A stretch of DNA of 64,000 bases from Bacillota bacterium (GTDB taxonomy: Bacteria > Bacillota > Clostridia > Clostridiales > Clostridiaceae). The stretch covers positions 1 to 64,000 of the forward strand of contig JAEZKY010000213.1 in NCBI GenBank assembly GCA_023435985.1, written 5' to 3'. Every line of letters begins with the position of its first letter. The first letter of the stretch is position 1. This document shows positions 35,770 to 44,306 of the stretch, piece by piece. The position numbers and the translations under genes are program-made. Under the pieces are notes generated by a model. That model searched no databases. It saw only the letters and a list, made by a program, of their open reading frames with translations, and had not been told where the DNA came from.

Positions 35770-37257
35770 TTAACCTATCCAAGCTCCATTTATATCTATT
35801 TTATATCCATCAATAGTTGTATTTGATGCCATCACTCCAGATGAATATAAATAATACCATTTTCCATTGCTATCCATAATCCAGCCTGTCCTCATAGCAC
35901 CGCTATTATCTAAGTAATACCAGCTTCCGTTATATGATATCCAGCCTGTAGCCATTGTTCCATCTTCATTAAAATAATATTCTTTCCCATAATTTTTATC
36001 AAAGAACCATTTTCCCTTTAATGAATTTCCTGTAGCATCATTATATTGCCATTTTCCATTTAGATTTACCCATTGATTAGCTTTAACTTCTGTAGAAGCA
36101 TTAGTCTGAGAGCTAGTAGTGTTTTGTACTTGCGTAGCACTTCCTTCACTAGTACCTCTATATATTGTTACTGTATAGACTCTTTCCTCGTAATCATCAT
36201 CACCTTTATCATAGGTTTCACTATTATTTACCTTTATAGTTACTACATTTTTACCTTTATTTAAGCTGATTCTTCTTACATATGGAGACTCAGTATTATT
36301 TCCATTGACTTTAACTGCATGATCATTTTCTGGTTTTGCTTTTAATAATATATTATCTGTATTTTCGTCTACATCTACAGCATAAGAAGTAACCTTAGGT
36401 CTAAAATTTAACGGAATACTTCCATCTTGTAAGACTATATCACTTAAATATATAGGATCCTGGGTATTATCTTCAATTTCATTTAGATCATCACCTTCTG
36501 CAGTGCCTCCTCTATTTATATTTAAGGTATAAGTTTTTTCATTTCCCTGATCATCTTCTAAATCTATTTCTACTTCATTTTGTCCATTTTTAAGTTGTAT
36601 TGTATCTTTATAATCATCATCCTTATATAAAGTAATTCCATTTAACTTCACTTCATTATTATCGTCTTCAGGCTGAGCTGTTATTGTCATTTGACTTACT
36701 GATGAATTTACATTTACATTATAAGAAGTTTCATCTGGTGAAAAAGAGAGGTTTCCATCACTTAACTCAAGATTGTTTAAGTATAAATTATCATCGTCAT
36801 CATCATCATCTGAAGTATCAGCACTTCCTCTATTTACAACCAAATTATAAATTCTTAAGCCATAATCTTCTGTCACAAGTTTTATTCTAATTAAATTTCT
36901 TCCCTTATCCAATTCAACTTCTTTTTCTGCAGTATTGCTGCTATCTAAAGGAACATCTTCAGTATTAATTTTAATTTCATCATCTTTATCTTTTGCTTTC
37001 GCTCTAACTGTTATTGATTCAACATCCTTGTCTACTTTTACAGTATAATCTGTTTTCTTTTCAGAAAAAGAAATGCTTTCCTCACTTATATCTAAATCAT
37101 CTAAATATGATTCTTCAATAGATACGTCATCATCATCTGAAGATGCATATGCTGCTTCATTAAAGTCAGCAAATTTCAAGGATTTCATTGGTGATACTAC
37201 TGAAAAAGTTGTCAAAACTAATGTTGTGGCTGCCATACGCTTTATTTTTCTGTTCAT
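35770..37257 (-). CDS. Secreted cadherin-like beta-sandwich / cell wall-binding protein (array member 1)
   Basis: 495 residues. Signal peptide ends AAYASS (about 39). Three cadherin-like beta-sandwich domains (PF12733 type) follow at about 50-146, 155-248 and 268-370. Each runs from L(D/E)LSxGxxxFSxxxTxYxVxV through I.AxPEDD..VK.NG and V.L..G.N...I.L to YTLNINRG. They are joined by poly-Asp linkers such as SDDDDDDD. A Thr/Ser-rich stretch (about 373-388) leads to four CW_binding_1 repeats and the tail DGYKIDINGAWI. Related wall proteins use such domains as stalks; the Asp clusters could bind calcium, an inference. SD GGAGGGAATA. It is separated from the rest of the array by the large protein at 37504. 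Confidence 0.88.
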   Translation of the reverse strand: MNRKIKRMAATTLVLTTFSVVSPMKSLKFADFNEAAYASSDDDDVSIEESYLDDLDISEESISFSEKKTDYTVKVDKDVESITVRAKAKDKDDEIKINTEDVPLDSSNTAEKEVELDKGRNLIRIKLVTEDYGLRIYNLVVNRGSADTSDDDDDDDNLYLNNLELSDGNLSFSPDETSYNVNVNSSVSQMTITAQPEDDNNEVKLNGITLYKDDDYKDTIQLKNGQNEVEIDLEDDQGNEKTYTLNINRGGTAEGDDLNEIEDNTQDPIYLSDIVLQDGSIPLNFRPKVTSYAVDVDENTDNILLKAKPENDHAVKVNGNNTESPYVRRISLNKGKNVVTIKVNNSETYDKGDDDYEERVYTVTIYRGTSEGSATQVQNTTSSQTNASTEVKANQWVNLNGKWQYNDATGNSLKGKWFFDKNYGKEYYFNEDGTMATGWISYNGSWYYLDNSGAMRTGWIMDSNGKWYYLYSSGVMASNTTIDGYKIDINGAWIG

Positions 37258-37423
37258 CTTATTCCCTCCAGTTCTATATATTATTAATTTTACTTCAAAG
37301 ATTTACAATTTACAATAAAGAAAGTGCGTTTTATGTCTAAACATATGACTTATCATCTATGTATTCGTTTAAATAGGATTATCAAAATTATTCATAATCT
37401 TTTGTTATATATTATAATATTAT

Positions 37424-37458
37424 ACAAAAAGAGACGAGGATATACCTCGTCCCATTTT
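37424..37458 (-). terminator. Rho-independent terminator of the 37504-39543 gene
   Basis: GGACGAGGTATATCCTCGTC on the minus strand is a tight stem followed by TCTTTTTG. The stem is shared with the paralogue's terminator at 31133-31170. Confidence 0.88.
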
Positions 37459-37503
37459 TAATTGTCAATTATACGTAATATAGTATACTGTCAATCGCTT
37501 AAA

Positions 37504-39543
37504 TTATTGAATCCAAGCTCCTGAAGCTCCTAATACATAACCATCAACAGTTGTGTTAGCTAACATTGCACCTGATGCATTTAAGTAGTACCAAGTTCCA
37601 TTGTCACTTACCCAACCTGTAGCCATAGCTCCTGATGATTGTAAGTAGTACCAAGTTCCATTGTCATTTACCCAACCAGTTTGCATAGCTCCTGATGCAT
37701 TTAAGTAGTACCAAGTTCCACCAACTTGTGCCCAGCCTGTAGCCATAACACCGTCAGCTCCTAAGTAATACCAAACTCCACCAACGTTAGCCCAGTTGTT
37801 TACAAGCTTAGTTCCAGTTGCATCGTAGAAGTTCCAAGTTCCATCTGCTAATTGAACCCAACCAGTTTGAGCTGCTGCAGTAGTTGTTGCTGGTGCTTCA
37901 GATGCTGTTTCAGCCTTTCCTTCGTTAACAGTTGTGTAGATGTCTCCATCATCTTCCCAAGTGATTAAGCTGTTTTCATCATAAACACTGATTGAATCTA
38001 ATGAAGAATCAACATTAAACTTCTTGCTCATTTCACCATTTGTATATTCGTAGACTTTTCCATCTGCAACTACCCAAAGGTTTCCATCAACATCAAAGTC
38101 ATATGCTTTATATATACTTGCATCGCTATCAGTATCAACATCAACACTATCATCTGTGTCTTTTTCTAAAAGATAAGCATCAACCTTATCATTATCGTCC
38201 CATGTATTTGCAGAAGATGTTGGATTTTTATCATCAGCATCTTTGTATCCTGGGAATGTCTTTTCAAATTTTACTTTATCTTTCTTGAAAGTAAAGCTTA
38301 TTCCATCAACACTGTCATCACTTGTGTCTACACCAATTAAGTTACCATTAACTGCTGAGAACTTAGCTTTTCCAGTATCTGAATCTACAACATCACTTTG
38401 TACTACTTTAGTTAGATCATTACCTAATAAAGTTGTAAATGCATTATATGCATCTTTTGCATCTCCACAATCGAATTCATCTCCGTCGTAATTACCAACT
38501 TCATAAGATTCTACAGTCTTTGGAAGATAAGCATCATCCTTTTGATCTCCTTGAGCTTTAGAAACCTTTTGAACATAAGTACGTAAAACTGTTGTAGAAG
38601 CGTTCATTGTATCTGTATCTTTACCCGCATCAACAGATTTAATAACATCTTTAGTATCTATTATTCTACTTGTATCAGCAATAGTAGCCACTGCATTTGT
38701 TGCTGTATCAGTTACTGCAACTGTTACTAAAGTATAAAGATAATCTTTATCTTGAGTTAAAACTACTGGTTGGCTATATAATGTTGCTAATAATCCAGTA
38801 TCGTCATCAACATCACCGAAATCATTACTATAGTTTTCTACTTTAACCATTTTACCTTCTTTAGTACTATATGCATAGATATTTGCTAAGTTAGAAGCAT
38901 CTACATAAGTACCATTTTGGTTAGTAAATCCATATAAATAACCTACTCCACCAGCAGTTGTTACAAGATTGCTACCTGCATCTGTATCTTTAGCAACATC
39001 AGTTCCAATTGCATATGAATACCAAACATCACCGAACTTATTTCCTGGTAATGCTCCAGTTTCGCTATCTCCATCGCTATAGTTAGCAAAGATTCCTGCT
39101 GCAGTTAAACCTTCAATTTGCTCACCATATCTGTCAGTTTTCTTTAATTTAGTTTGTAATTTTGTTGCAGCACTGTCTGCATCATCTTCTGGAGTGATAT
39201 CATCACTTACTTCTCCACTTGTCATATCTACTACATATTGATCAGATCCATCGTTAGCAAAAGCATATTTATCTGCATATGCACCATTAAGGTCTGCATC
39301 TTCAAGATCATCTAATGCTTTATCTTGATCTCCACCATTGTAGTATATAGCGTCGTCATCATCGTCGCTCTTGTATCCTTGATATATATATTTCCCGTCT
39401 TGGAATGCTACTGCATTTTCAATAGTACCGTCTTTGCTTCCTAATCTTGAAGTTGAAGCATCATCTGCCATAGCTGGAACTACTGACATAACTGAAGCTG
39501 CAGCTACTAATAAAGCTGTTATTTTGTTTGCTCTTTTAAACAT
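37504..39543 (-). CDS. Large acidic secreted cell wall-binding protein, probably abundant
   Basis: 679 residues. Signal peptide about 1-26 (PAMADD). It aligns with 31209-33365 along most of its length: YIYQGYKSDDDDDAIYY, YAFANDGSDQYVVDM, DDADSAATKLQTKLKKTDRYG, GALPGNKFGDVWYSYA, TYVQKVSKAQGDQKDDAYLPKT (split), KAYDFDVDGNLWVV and SISVYDENSLITWEDDGDIY. About six CW_binding_1 repeats and DGYVLGASGAWI end it. Codon choice is more selective than in neighbours (for example TAC-TAC in the WYYL repeats, where 31209-33365 has TAT-TAC), as in highly expressed clostridial genes. It has a long upstream region and its own terminator. It could be a main surface or culture-fluid protein; no catalytic motif is seen. 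Confidence 0.87.
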   Translation of the reverse strand: MFKRANKITALLVAAASVMSVVPAMADDASTSRLGSKDGTIENAVAFQDGKYIYQGYKSDDDDDAIYYNGGDQDKALDDLEDADLNGAYADKYAFANDGSDQYVVDMTSGEVSDDITPEDDADSAATKLQTKLKKTDRYGEQIEGLTAAGIFANYSDGDSETGALPGNKFGDVWYSYAIGTDVAKDTDAGSNLVTTAGGVGYLYGFTNQNGTYVDASNLANIYAYSTKEGKMVKVENYSNDFGDVDDDTGLLATLYSQPVVLTQDKDYLYTLVTVAVTDTATNAVATIADTSRIIDTKDVIKSVDAGKDTDTMNASTTVLRTYVQKVSKAQGDQKDDAYLPKTVESYEVGNYDGDEFDCGDAKDAYNAFTTLLGNDLTKVVQSDVVDSDTGKAKFSAVNGNLIGVDTSDDSVDGISFTFKKDKVKFEKTFPGYKDADDKNPTSSANTWDDNDKVDAYLLEKDTDDSVDVDTDSDASIYKAYDFDVDGNLWVVADGKVYEYTNGEMSKKFNVDSSLDSISVYDENSLITWEDDGDIYTTVNEGKAETASEAPATTTAAAQTGWVQLADGTWNFYDATGTKLVNNWANVGGVWYYLGADGVMATGWAQVGGTWYYLNASGAMQTGWVNDNGTWYYLQSSGAMATGWVSDNGTWYYLNASGAMLANTTVDGYVLGASGAWIQ

Positions 39544-39822
39544 AATTTTCTTTTCCCTCCTAAATTTTAAAAATCAGATAAATTATAGCACTATTGTACA
39601 ACCATGTAAAGCTATATAATTACTATAATCAGATATTTTTTTATAAAATTCACATGTATTTAACTAAATTACATGAATTTTATTCCAAAAACATGTTCAT
39701 TTTAGAATTATATCATATTTATATATGCTTGTACATAAAATGCTATAGTTCTTTTAAATTTCATTTTAATCCTTGTCTTTCCTTTGTTGTCATTAAGTAA
39801 TACAATCCTAAATTTCTTTTTT

Positions 39823-39951
39823 GGTACTTTTTTAAAAATATTTTTTAAAAAATATCTTATTTATTTTTTATTGTGCCTTTTATCCTTTATTTACATAATA
39901 ATATACAATATGAAATATATAACTTGGTACCTTTTTTATTCCTATGGGTAC
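39823..39951. repeat. Three GGTAC(C)-T6/7 motifs upstream of the 37504-39543 gene
   Basis: GGTACTTTTTT (39823), GGTACCTTTTTT (39926) and GGTACTTTTTTT (39947) occur in the 660-nt non-coding stretch 39544-40207; the last two are 21 nt apart, two helical turns. A weaker GGTACTTTATTA lies near 33469 upstream of the paralogous gene. They could be regulator sites or only A/T-rich chance. No gene was seen in this stretch. Confidence 0.35.
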
Positions 39952-40011
39952 TTTTTTTACATTAATCATAAATTATATTATAAGATTTAAACGTCATAAA
40001 TGTTTTAGTAT

Positions 40012-40054
40012 ATAAAAAAGAAACGCTCTTATTTCAACTAAGCGTTTCTTCTTA
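40012..40054 (-). terminator. Rho-independent terminator of the 40208-41389 gene
   Basis: AAGAAACGCT (40018-40027) and AGCGTTTCTT (40041-40050) pair perfectly; on the minus strand TTTTTTATA follows. It lies beyond the 69-bp tandem repeat, so the repeat would be part of the mRNA 3' end. Confidence 0.85.
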
Positions 40055-40076
40055 TAATTAATAATCCTTTTTAACA

Positions 40077-40207
40077 GAAACTCGACTCGCATTCGCTCCC
40101 TGAGTAAGTTCGGCTGACCAAATCGTAGATTTGGAGTCTTTGTCGGAAACTCGACTCGTATTCACTCGCTGAGTAAGTTCGACTGACCAAATCGTAGATT
40201 TGGAGTC
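40077..40207. repeat. Two tandem copies of a 69-bp GC-rich repeat
   Basis: Copy 1 starts at 40077 and copy 2 at 40146, each beginning GAAACTCGACTCG and containing GAGTAAGTTCG, CTGACCAAATCGTAGATTTG and GAGTCT. Differences are a few substitutions (GCATTCGCTCCC against GTATTCACTCGC). Each unit has the small hairpin CCAAATC-GTA-GATTTGG. GC is clearly above the local background. It sits between the stop of the 40208 gene and its terminator. It resembles an intergenic repeat family rather than coding sequence. Confidence 0.85.
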
Positions 40208-41389
40208 TCACTTAATCCATGCTCCATCGGCGCCAAGTTTATAGCCTTCTATTTGGGTGTTTTTTGCCATGCTACCATCACCTTGTAAGTAATAATACTT
40301 TCCATTTATATATTGCCAGCCTGTTTTCATCCCACCATCTTGTCCTAAATAGTACCAGCTTCCATTAAGGTACATCCATTGGGTAGCCATCGCCCCGTCT
40401 TCCTTTAGATAATAATATTTTCCATAGCTCCTGTCATAATACCAGGTATTCTTTAATGGATTTCCTGTTGAATCATTATAGTGCCAAATACCATTTACCT
40501 GTATCCACTGATTTACTTTAATGTTACTGTCTAAATTGGTTTGCGCAGCGTTTGCACCAGTAGATACATTTTGTCCAGCTGCACTTCCTCTAGTTATATT
40601 TAAGGTATAAGTTCTAATCCTATAATCTGAATCTGTTACAACTATTTTTATTACATTTAAACCATATTGTAGATGTATGTCTTTCTTATATTTATTATCA
40701 TCATTAGCTATAAAACCGTTGATATTCACATTATATTTTTCGCTTTCAGGTCTCGCTTTTATTTCCACATCTTCTTGATCATCACTTACCTGTATATTGT
40801 ATGAAGTAGTATCTCCATCAAAATTAATTGGAACTTTGCCTGAATCTAAGGTTAAAGTCTCCAAGACAACATCGTCTGCTCCATTAGTTGGTGATTTATT
40901 TATGTTTATCTCATAAGTTTTAGCACAATTTGTTATTTCTTGATCATCTACAGCATCTTCAAAAGCCTCTTCACTTGTATATGTTCTTACGTAGAGAGTA
41001 CTTTGTCCATCTTCAAGAGATATGTTTTCTCCTAAATCATGTGGGGTAGCAATATCTCTATCAGACTCGAAAACTTTTACCACATAGTCTTCGCCTTCTA
41101 CTTCTCCATATATTTTAACTCCATCATTTTTACCATCTAATAGCACATAATAGTCACCATCATCTGTGAGACTCTTCAGATGTCCTCCGTAATTATCGCA
41201 AAGTTCAAGACTTTGTCCATCTGTTGACTGAACATCTAAAGATTTTAACTCTCCATTATCCGCAAGAGAATACGTCGATGCCTCTGCATAAGCCTTTAAA
41301 TTAACTAAAGGAAAATTCACTGGAGAAAATATTGATAGGCTGCTTATAGAAAGTAAGCATGTAAATACTATTTTAATCTTTTTATTCAT
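40208..41389 (-). CDS. Secreted cadherin-like / cell wall-binding protein (array member 2)
   Basis: 393 residues. Signal peptide ends AYAEAS (about 37). Domain A (about 45-162) runs from LKSLDVQSTDGQSLEL through DYYVLLDG and YVVKVFESD to STLYVRTYTSEEAFEDAV and TYEININK. This is a domain type shared with members 4-9 but not with 1 and 3. One cadherin-like domain (about 172-265, LTLDSGKVPINFDGDTTSY to RTYTLNITRG) follows, then a short linker with few Ser/Thr and four CW_binding_1 repeats ending EGYKLGADGAWI. The stop TGA lies next to the 69-bp tandem repeats. SD AGGAGGAA is strong. Confidence 0.87.
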   Translation of the reverse strand: MNKKIKIVFTCLLSISSLSIFSPVNFPLVNLKAYAEASTYSLADNGELKSLDVQSTDGQSLELCDNYGGHLKSLTDDGDYYVLLDGKNDGVKIYGEVEGEDYVVKVFESDRDIATPHDLGENISLEDGQSTLYVRTYTSEEAFEDAVDDQEITNCAKTYEININKSPTNGADDVVLETLTLDSGKVPINFDGDTTSYNIQVSDDQEDVEIKARPESEKYNVNINGFIANDDNKYKKDIHLQYGLNVIKIVVTDSDYRIRTYTLNITRGSAAGQNVSTGANAAQTNLDSNIKVNQWIQVNGIWHYNDSTGNPLKNTWYYDRSYGKYYYLKEDGAMATQWMYLNGSWYYLGQDGGMKTGWQYINGKYYYLQGDGSMAKNTQIEGYKLGADGAWIK

Positions 41390-41557
41390 TATTGTTATTC
41401 CTCCTCATTTATTATCTAAGTTTTCCATAAATCGTGCATTTACAATAACCTGATTTACTAATTATCAATATTCCTTTAAATAATGAAAAAGAAATATTCT
41501 AAATTAACGTATTATAAGTCTGAAGTAAATTTTCTTTATACTAATTTTATAACTGTT

Positions 41558-42616
41558 TTATTTCACCCATATACCATTAATGTCTAATTTATAACCGCCA
41601 ATTGTCGTGTTTTGTGCCATTGCTCCAGAATCGTACAAATAGTACCAGTTTCCATTTGAATCTTTAAGCCAGCCAGTTTTCATTGCACCATTAAAATCTA
41701 AATAGTACCACTCTCCACCTACACTCTGCCAGCCTGTTTTCATCATTCCGCTGCTGTCAAAGTAATACCATACTCCATTAATCTGCTTCCAGCCCATGCT
41801 TTTACTTCCTTTTTCATCTATGTAATTCCAATGTCCACCATTTGACACCCAGCCTTTTACCACTGTGCTTGTATTTACATTTCCTGCTGCCACATTGCCC
41901 TCAGATGAAGCTTGTGTATTTGCTGCTCCTCTATTTATATGTAAGGTATATATTTTTTCATGATCATCATCATCTTCTATTCTTATGCTTACATCATTAT
42001 TACCATCCTTCAAACTAACTGTTCTTTTAAAATTATCGTCATCTGATGCAGTTACTTTATCTATCTCCACATCATAATCCTCATCTTCAGGTATTGCCTT
42101 TATACTAATATCGCTGGTATCTGCTGGCACATTCACATTATAATCTGTTTGATCTTTAGAAAAATTTATTTCCCCTGCGCTTAGTTTTATATCCCTTAAG
42201 TAAATCTCATCATCTACTTCATGCCCTCTCATTACTTTTATAGTATAAGTTTTATCTTTAGAGCCATTTTCCACATCAATAGTAATTGTGTTTTCACCTT
42301 TATCTAGATCTACTACTGTCCTATAATCACTATCAGTGACATCTTTTCCATTAATTTTAACTTCTGCTGTATCTTCTTCAGGTACTGCTGTAACCTTTAA
42401 TTCATCTATTGACATATCTAATTGAACATTATAATCAGTCACGCTGGATTTAAAATTTATACTTCCATCTCCTAGAGATATCTTGTCCAAATCAGCCCCT
42501 GTTACTCTTGCATAAGCTTTTATATTAGTTAAGCTTAAATATTTTGCTGGCTCCAATACTGAAAACGCGCCAATTGCAAGTGCCACTGCTATTATACGTT
42601 TAATTCGTTTGTTCAT
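41558..42616 (-). CDS. Secreted cadherin-like / cell wall-binding protein (array member 3)
   Basis: 352 residues, the shortest member. Signal peptide about 1-36 (IKAYAR). Two cadherin-like domains (about 40-126: ISLGDGSINFKSSVTDYNV to KTYTIKVMRG; 135-225: IKLSAGEINFSKDQTDYNV to KIYTLHINRG) are followed by a Ser/Asn/Thr linker and four CW_binding_1 repeats ending GGYKLDINGIWV. It lacks domain A. SD CGGAGGAATTAGG. No clear terminator was seen in the 168-nt gap to the next gene. Confidence 0.87.
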   Translation of the reverse strand: MNKRIKRIIAVALAIGAFSVLEPAKYLSLTNIKAYARVTGADLDKISLGDGSINFKSSVTDYNVQLDMSIDELKVTAVPEEDTAEVKINGKDVTDSDYRTVVDLDKGENTITIDVENGSKDKTYTIKVMRGHEVDDEIYLRDIKLSAGEINFSKDQTDYNVNVPADTSDISIKAIPEDEDYDVEIDKVTASDDDNFKRTVSLKDGNNDVSIRIEDDDDHEKIYTLHINRGAANTQASSEGNVAAGNVNTSTVVKGWVSNGGHWNYIDEKGSKSMGWKQINGVWYYFDSSGMMKTGWQSVGGEWYYLDFNGAMKTGWLKDSNGNWYYLYDSGAMAQNTTIGGYKLDINGIWVK

Positions 42617-43080
42617 CCTAATTCCTCCGATTCATTATATTTCATCGATTACATATATTTTACCACACTTTTTCCTTATACTTCTATTATATTCAATGTC
42701 TATTTAGTTAAAATTTAAACCAATTATAGAAAATTATAGTTTATGATTAATAATATACTATTATCATTACACATTTTCCAATTATATATATGATTAAGAC
42801 TTACTATATATATTTTGTAAATAGCATTTTACAAAATACACTTGGAAATATCACTTCAAATCTTTATAAGATTTTTTAAATTGTAGAATTATTATTGTGA
42901 CATATACATAGCATAAATCAAAAGATATATCTTAATATATAAATTCCTTCATTATATATAGGCGAGATATTAACCTCCTTGTACAATAAATATGCTGATC
43001 ATCAATAAATTATATCATTTAGCAGAAAAAAGAACGCATAAGCGCCCTTTCTTCTATGTGTTATATTTCTATTTTATGAC
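42617..43080. other. Intergenic region, 464 nt
   Basis: A/T-rich stretch that should hold the promoter of the 41558-42616 gene. The palindrome AAGATATATCTT lies near 42930 and the terminator of the next gene at 43024-43055. No coding or RNA gene was recognised. Confidence 0.5.
43024..43055 (-). terminator. Rho-independent terminator of the 43081-44256 gene
   Basis: On the minus strand AAGAAAGGGCGC and GCGTTCTT pair imperfectly around TTAT and are followed by TTTTTTC, 26 nt past the stop. Confidence 0.7.
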
Positions 43081-44256
43081 TTATGATACCCAGGCTCCAT
43101 CTGCTCCAATTCTATATCCATTGATTGTAGTATTTTCAGCCATTGTTCCGTCAGCATTCAAATAATAGTATTTACCACCACTTAATACCCAGCAATTTTC
43201 TTCCATAAATCCATCTGCTCCTAGGTAATACCATTTTCCATAGTTTTTATCAAAAAACCATTGATTATTTATTGGCTTTCCGTTTAAATCATTATATTGC
43301 CATTTACCACTTACCTGTATCCATTGATTAGCTGTTATTGTTGTATTATTTTGAGAATCTGTAGTATCTATATGAACAGGATTACTTGATTGAACATTAG
43401 TACTTACTGCTGCACTGTCAGTCCCACTTGCTGCTACTCCATTTAAAGAGCTGTCACCTTTGTTTATCTTTAGGATATACTCCCTATCATCACCATTATC
43501 ATCTTCAAGCTCTATTTTAATATCATTTTCTCCATTATCTAAGCTGACACTTTTCTCATAGTCATCATTTTCATCTACCTCATCACCATCTATTGTAACT
43601 TGATAATCATCATCTTCTGGCTTAGCCTTAATTATGACTGAATTTGCATTCTCAGCTACATTATAAGTATACCCCCCCTGTGAATTTGATACAGAAATTT
43701 TATCTTCATCAACTGCAAGACTTTTTAAATTTATGACGTTTTCGTCAACAGTACTGTTAGGTGTATAGTTTATATTGATTATATAAGTGCTGTCCACCTT
43801 ACCCTCATCTTCATATTCAACATATTTATCAGGCTCTTCCTTATATACTCTTACAGTAATAATATTTGTTCCTAGTGATAATTTAATATCACTATTTGCA
43901 GCTTCTCCCTTAGTTGAATCAGAAGTTCCATTAAATACCCTAATATATTTTGAATCTGGTCCATCCGGCTCAAGTTTTATAGTATCAGCCGATGTTTCTG
44001 CATAATAAGTATGATCATTTTCTATATCATCATAATTTATCTCATTATAATTCCTATAGCTATTATCATAATAAAGTTTAATACCAGTTCCACCTTGAGT
44101 TTCCACTCTTAAGCTTGTTAATTCCTCTGTTTGATTATCATCTGACGCTGCATAAGCTGTTTTAGTCATTAGATCAACTTGAGCAACAGACCCAACAGCT
44201 GAAATACTTCCAAACATTAACCCTATAGCAATTATTTTCTTTAGGTTTTTATTCAT
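43081..44256 (-). CDS. Secreted cadherin-like / cell wall-binding protein (array member 4)
   Basis: 391 residues. Signal peptide ends AYAASD (about 37). Domain A (about 45-165) has LTSLRVETQGGTGIKLYYD, TYYAETSADTIKLE, SKYIRVFNGTSDS, TIITVRVYKEE-like and TYIININY blocks. One cadherin-like domain (about 172-262: LAVDEDKISVSNSQGGYTYNV to REYILKINKG) and a Ser/Thr/Val-rich linker (AASGTDSAAVSTNVQSS) precede three to four CW_binding_1 repeats and the tail NGYRIGADGAWV. It begins 50 nt after the stop of member 5 with no terminator between, so the two are probably cotranscribed, unlike most of the array. Confidence 0.87.
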   Translation of the reverse strand: MNKNLKKIIAIGLMFGSISAVGSVAQVDLMTKTAYAASDDNQTEELTSLRVETQGGTGIKLYYDNSYRNYNEINYDDIENDHTYYAETSADTIKLEPDGPDSKYIRVFNGTSDSTKGEAANSDIKLSLGTNIITVRVYKEEPDKYVEYEDEGKVDSTYIININYTPNSTVDENVINLKSLAVDEDKISVSNSQGGYTYNVAENANSVIIKAKPEDDDYQVTIDGDEVDENDDYEKSVSLDNGENDIKIELEDDNGDDREYILKINKGDSSLNGVAASGTDSAAVSTNVQSSNPVHIDTTDSQNNTTITANQWIQVSGKWQYNDLNGKPINNQWFFDKNYGKWYYLGADGFMEENCWVLSGGKYYYLNADGTMAENTTINGYRIGADGAWVS

Positions 44257-44306
44257 ATGTGCATCCCTCCCCTTTTATTTTGCAGTCTAGTTATAATCTG
44301 TGTATT

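Noticed and set aside
31209..39543. Classical S-layer proteins with SLH or CWB2 domains
   Set aside because: Neither domain is present; anchoring is by CW_binding_1 repeats only.
40077..40207. CRISPR-like repeat
   Set aside because: There are two directly adjacent 69-bp copies without unique spacers.
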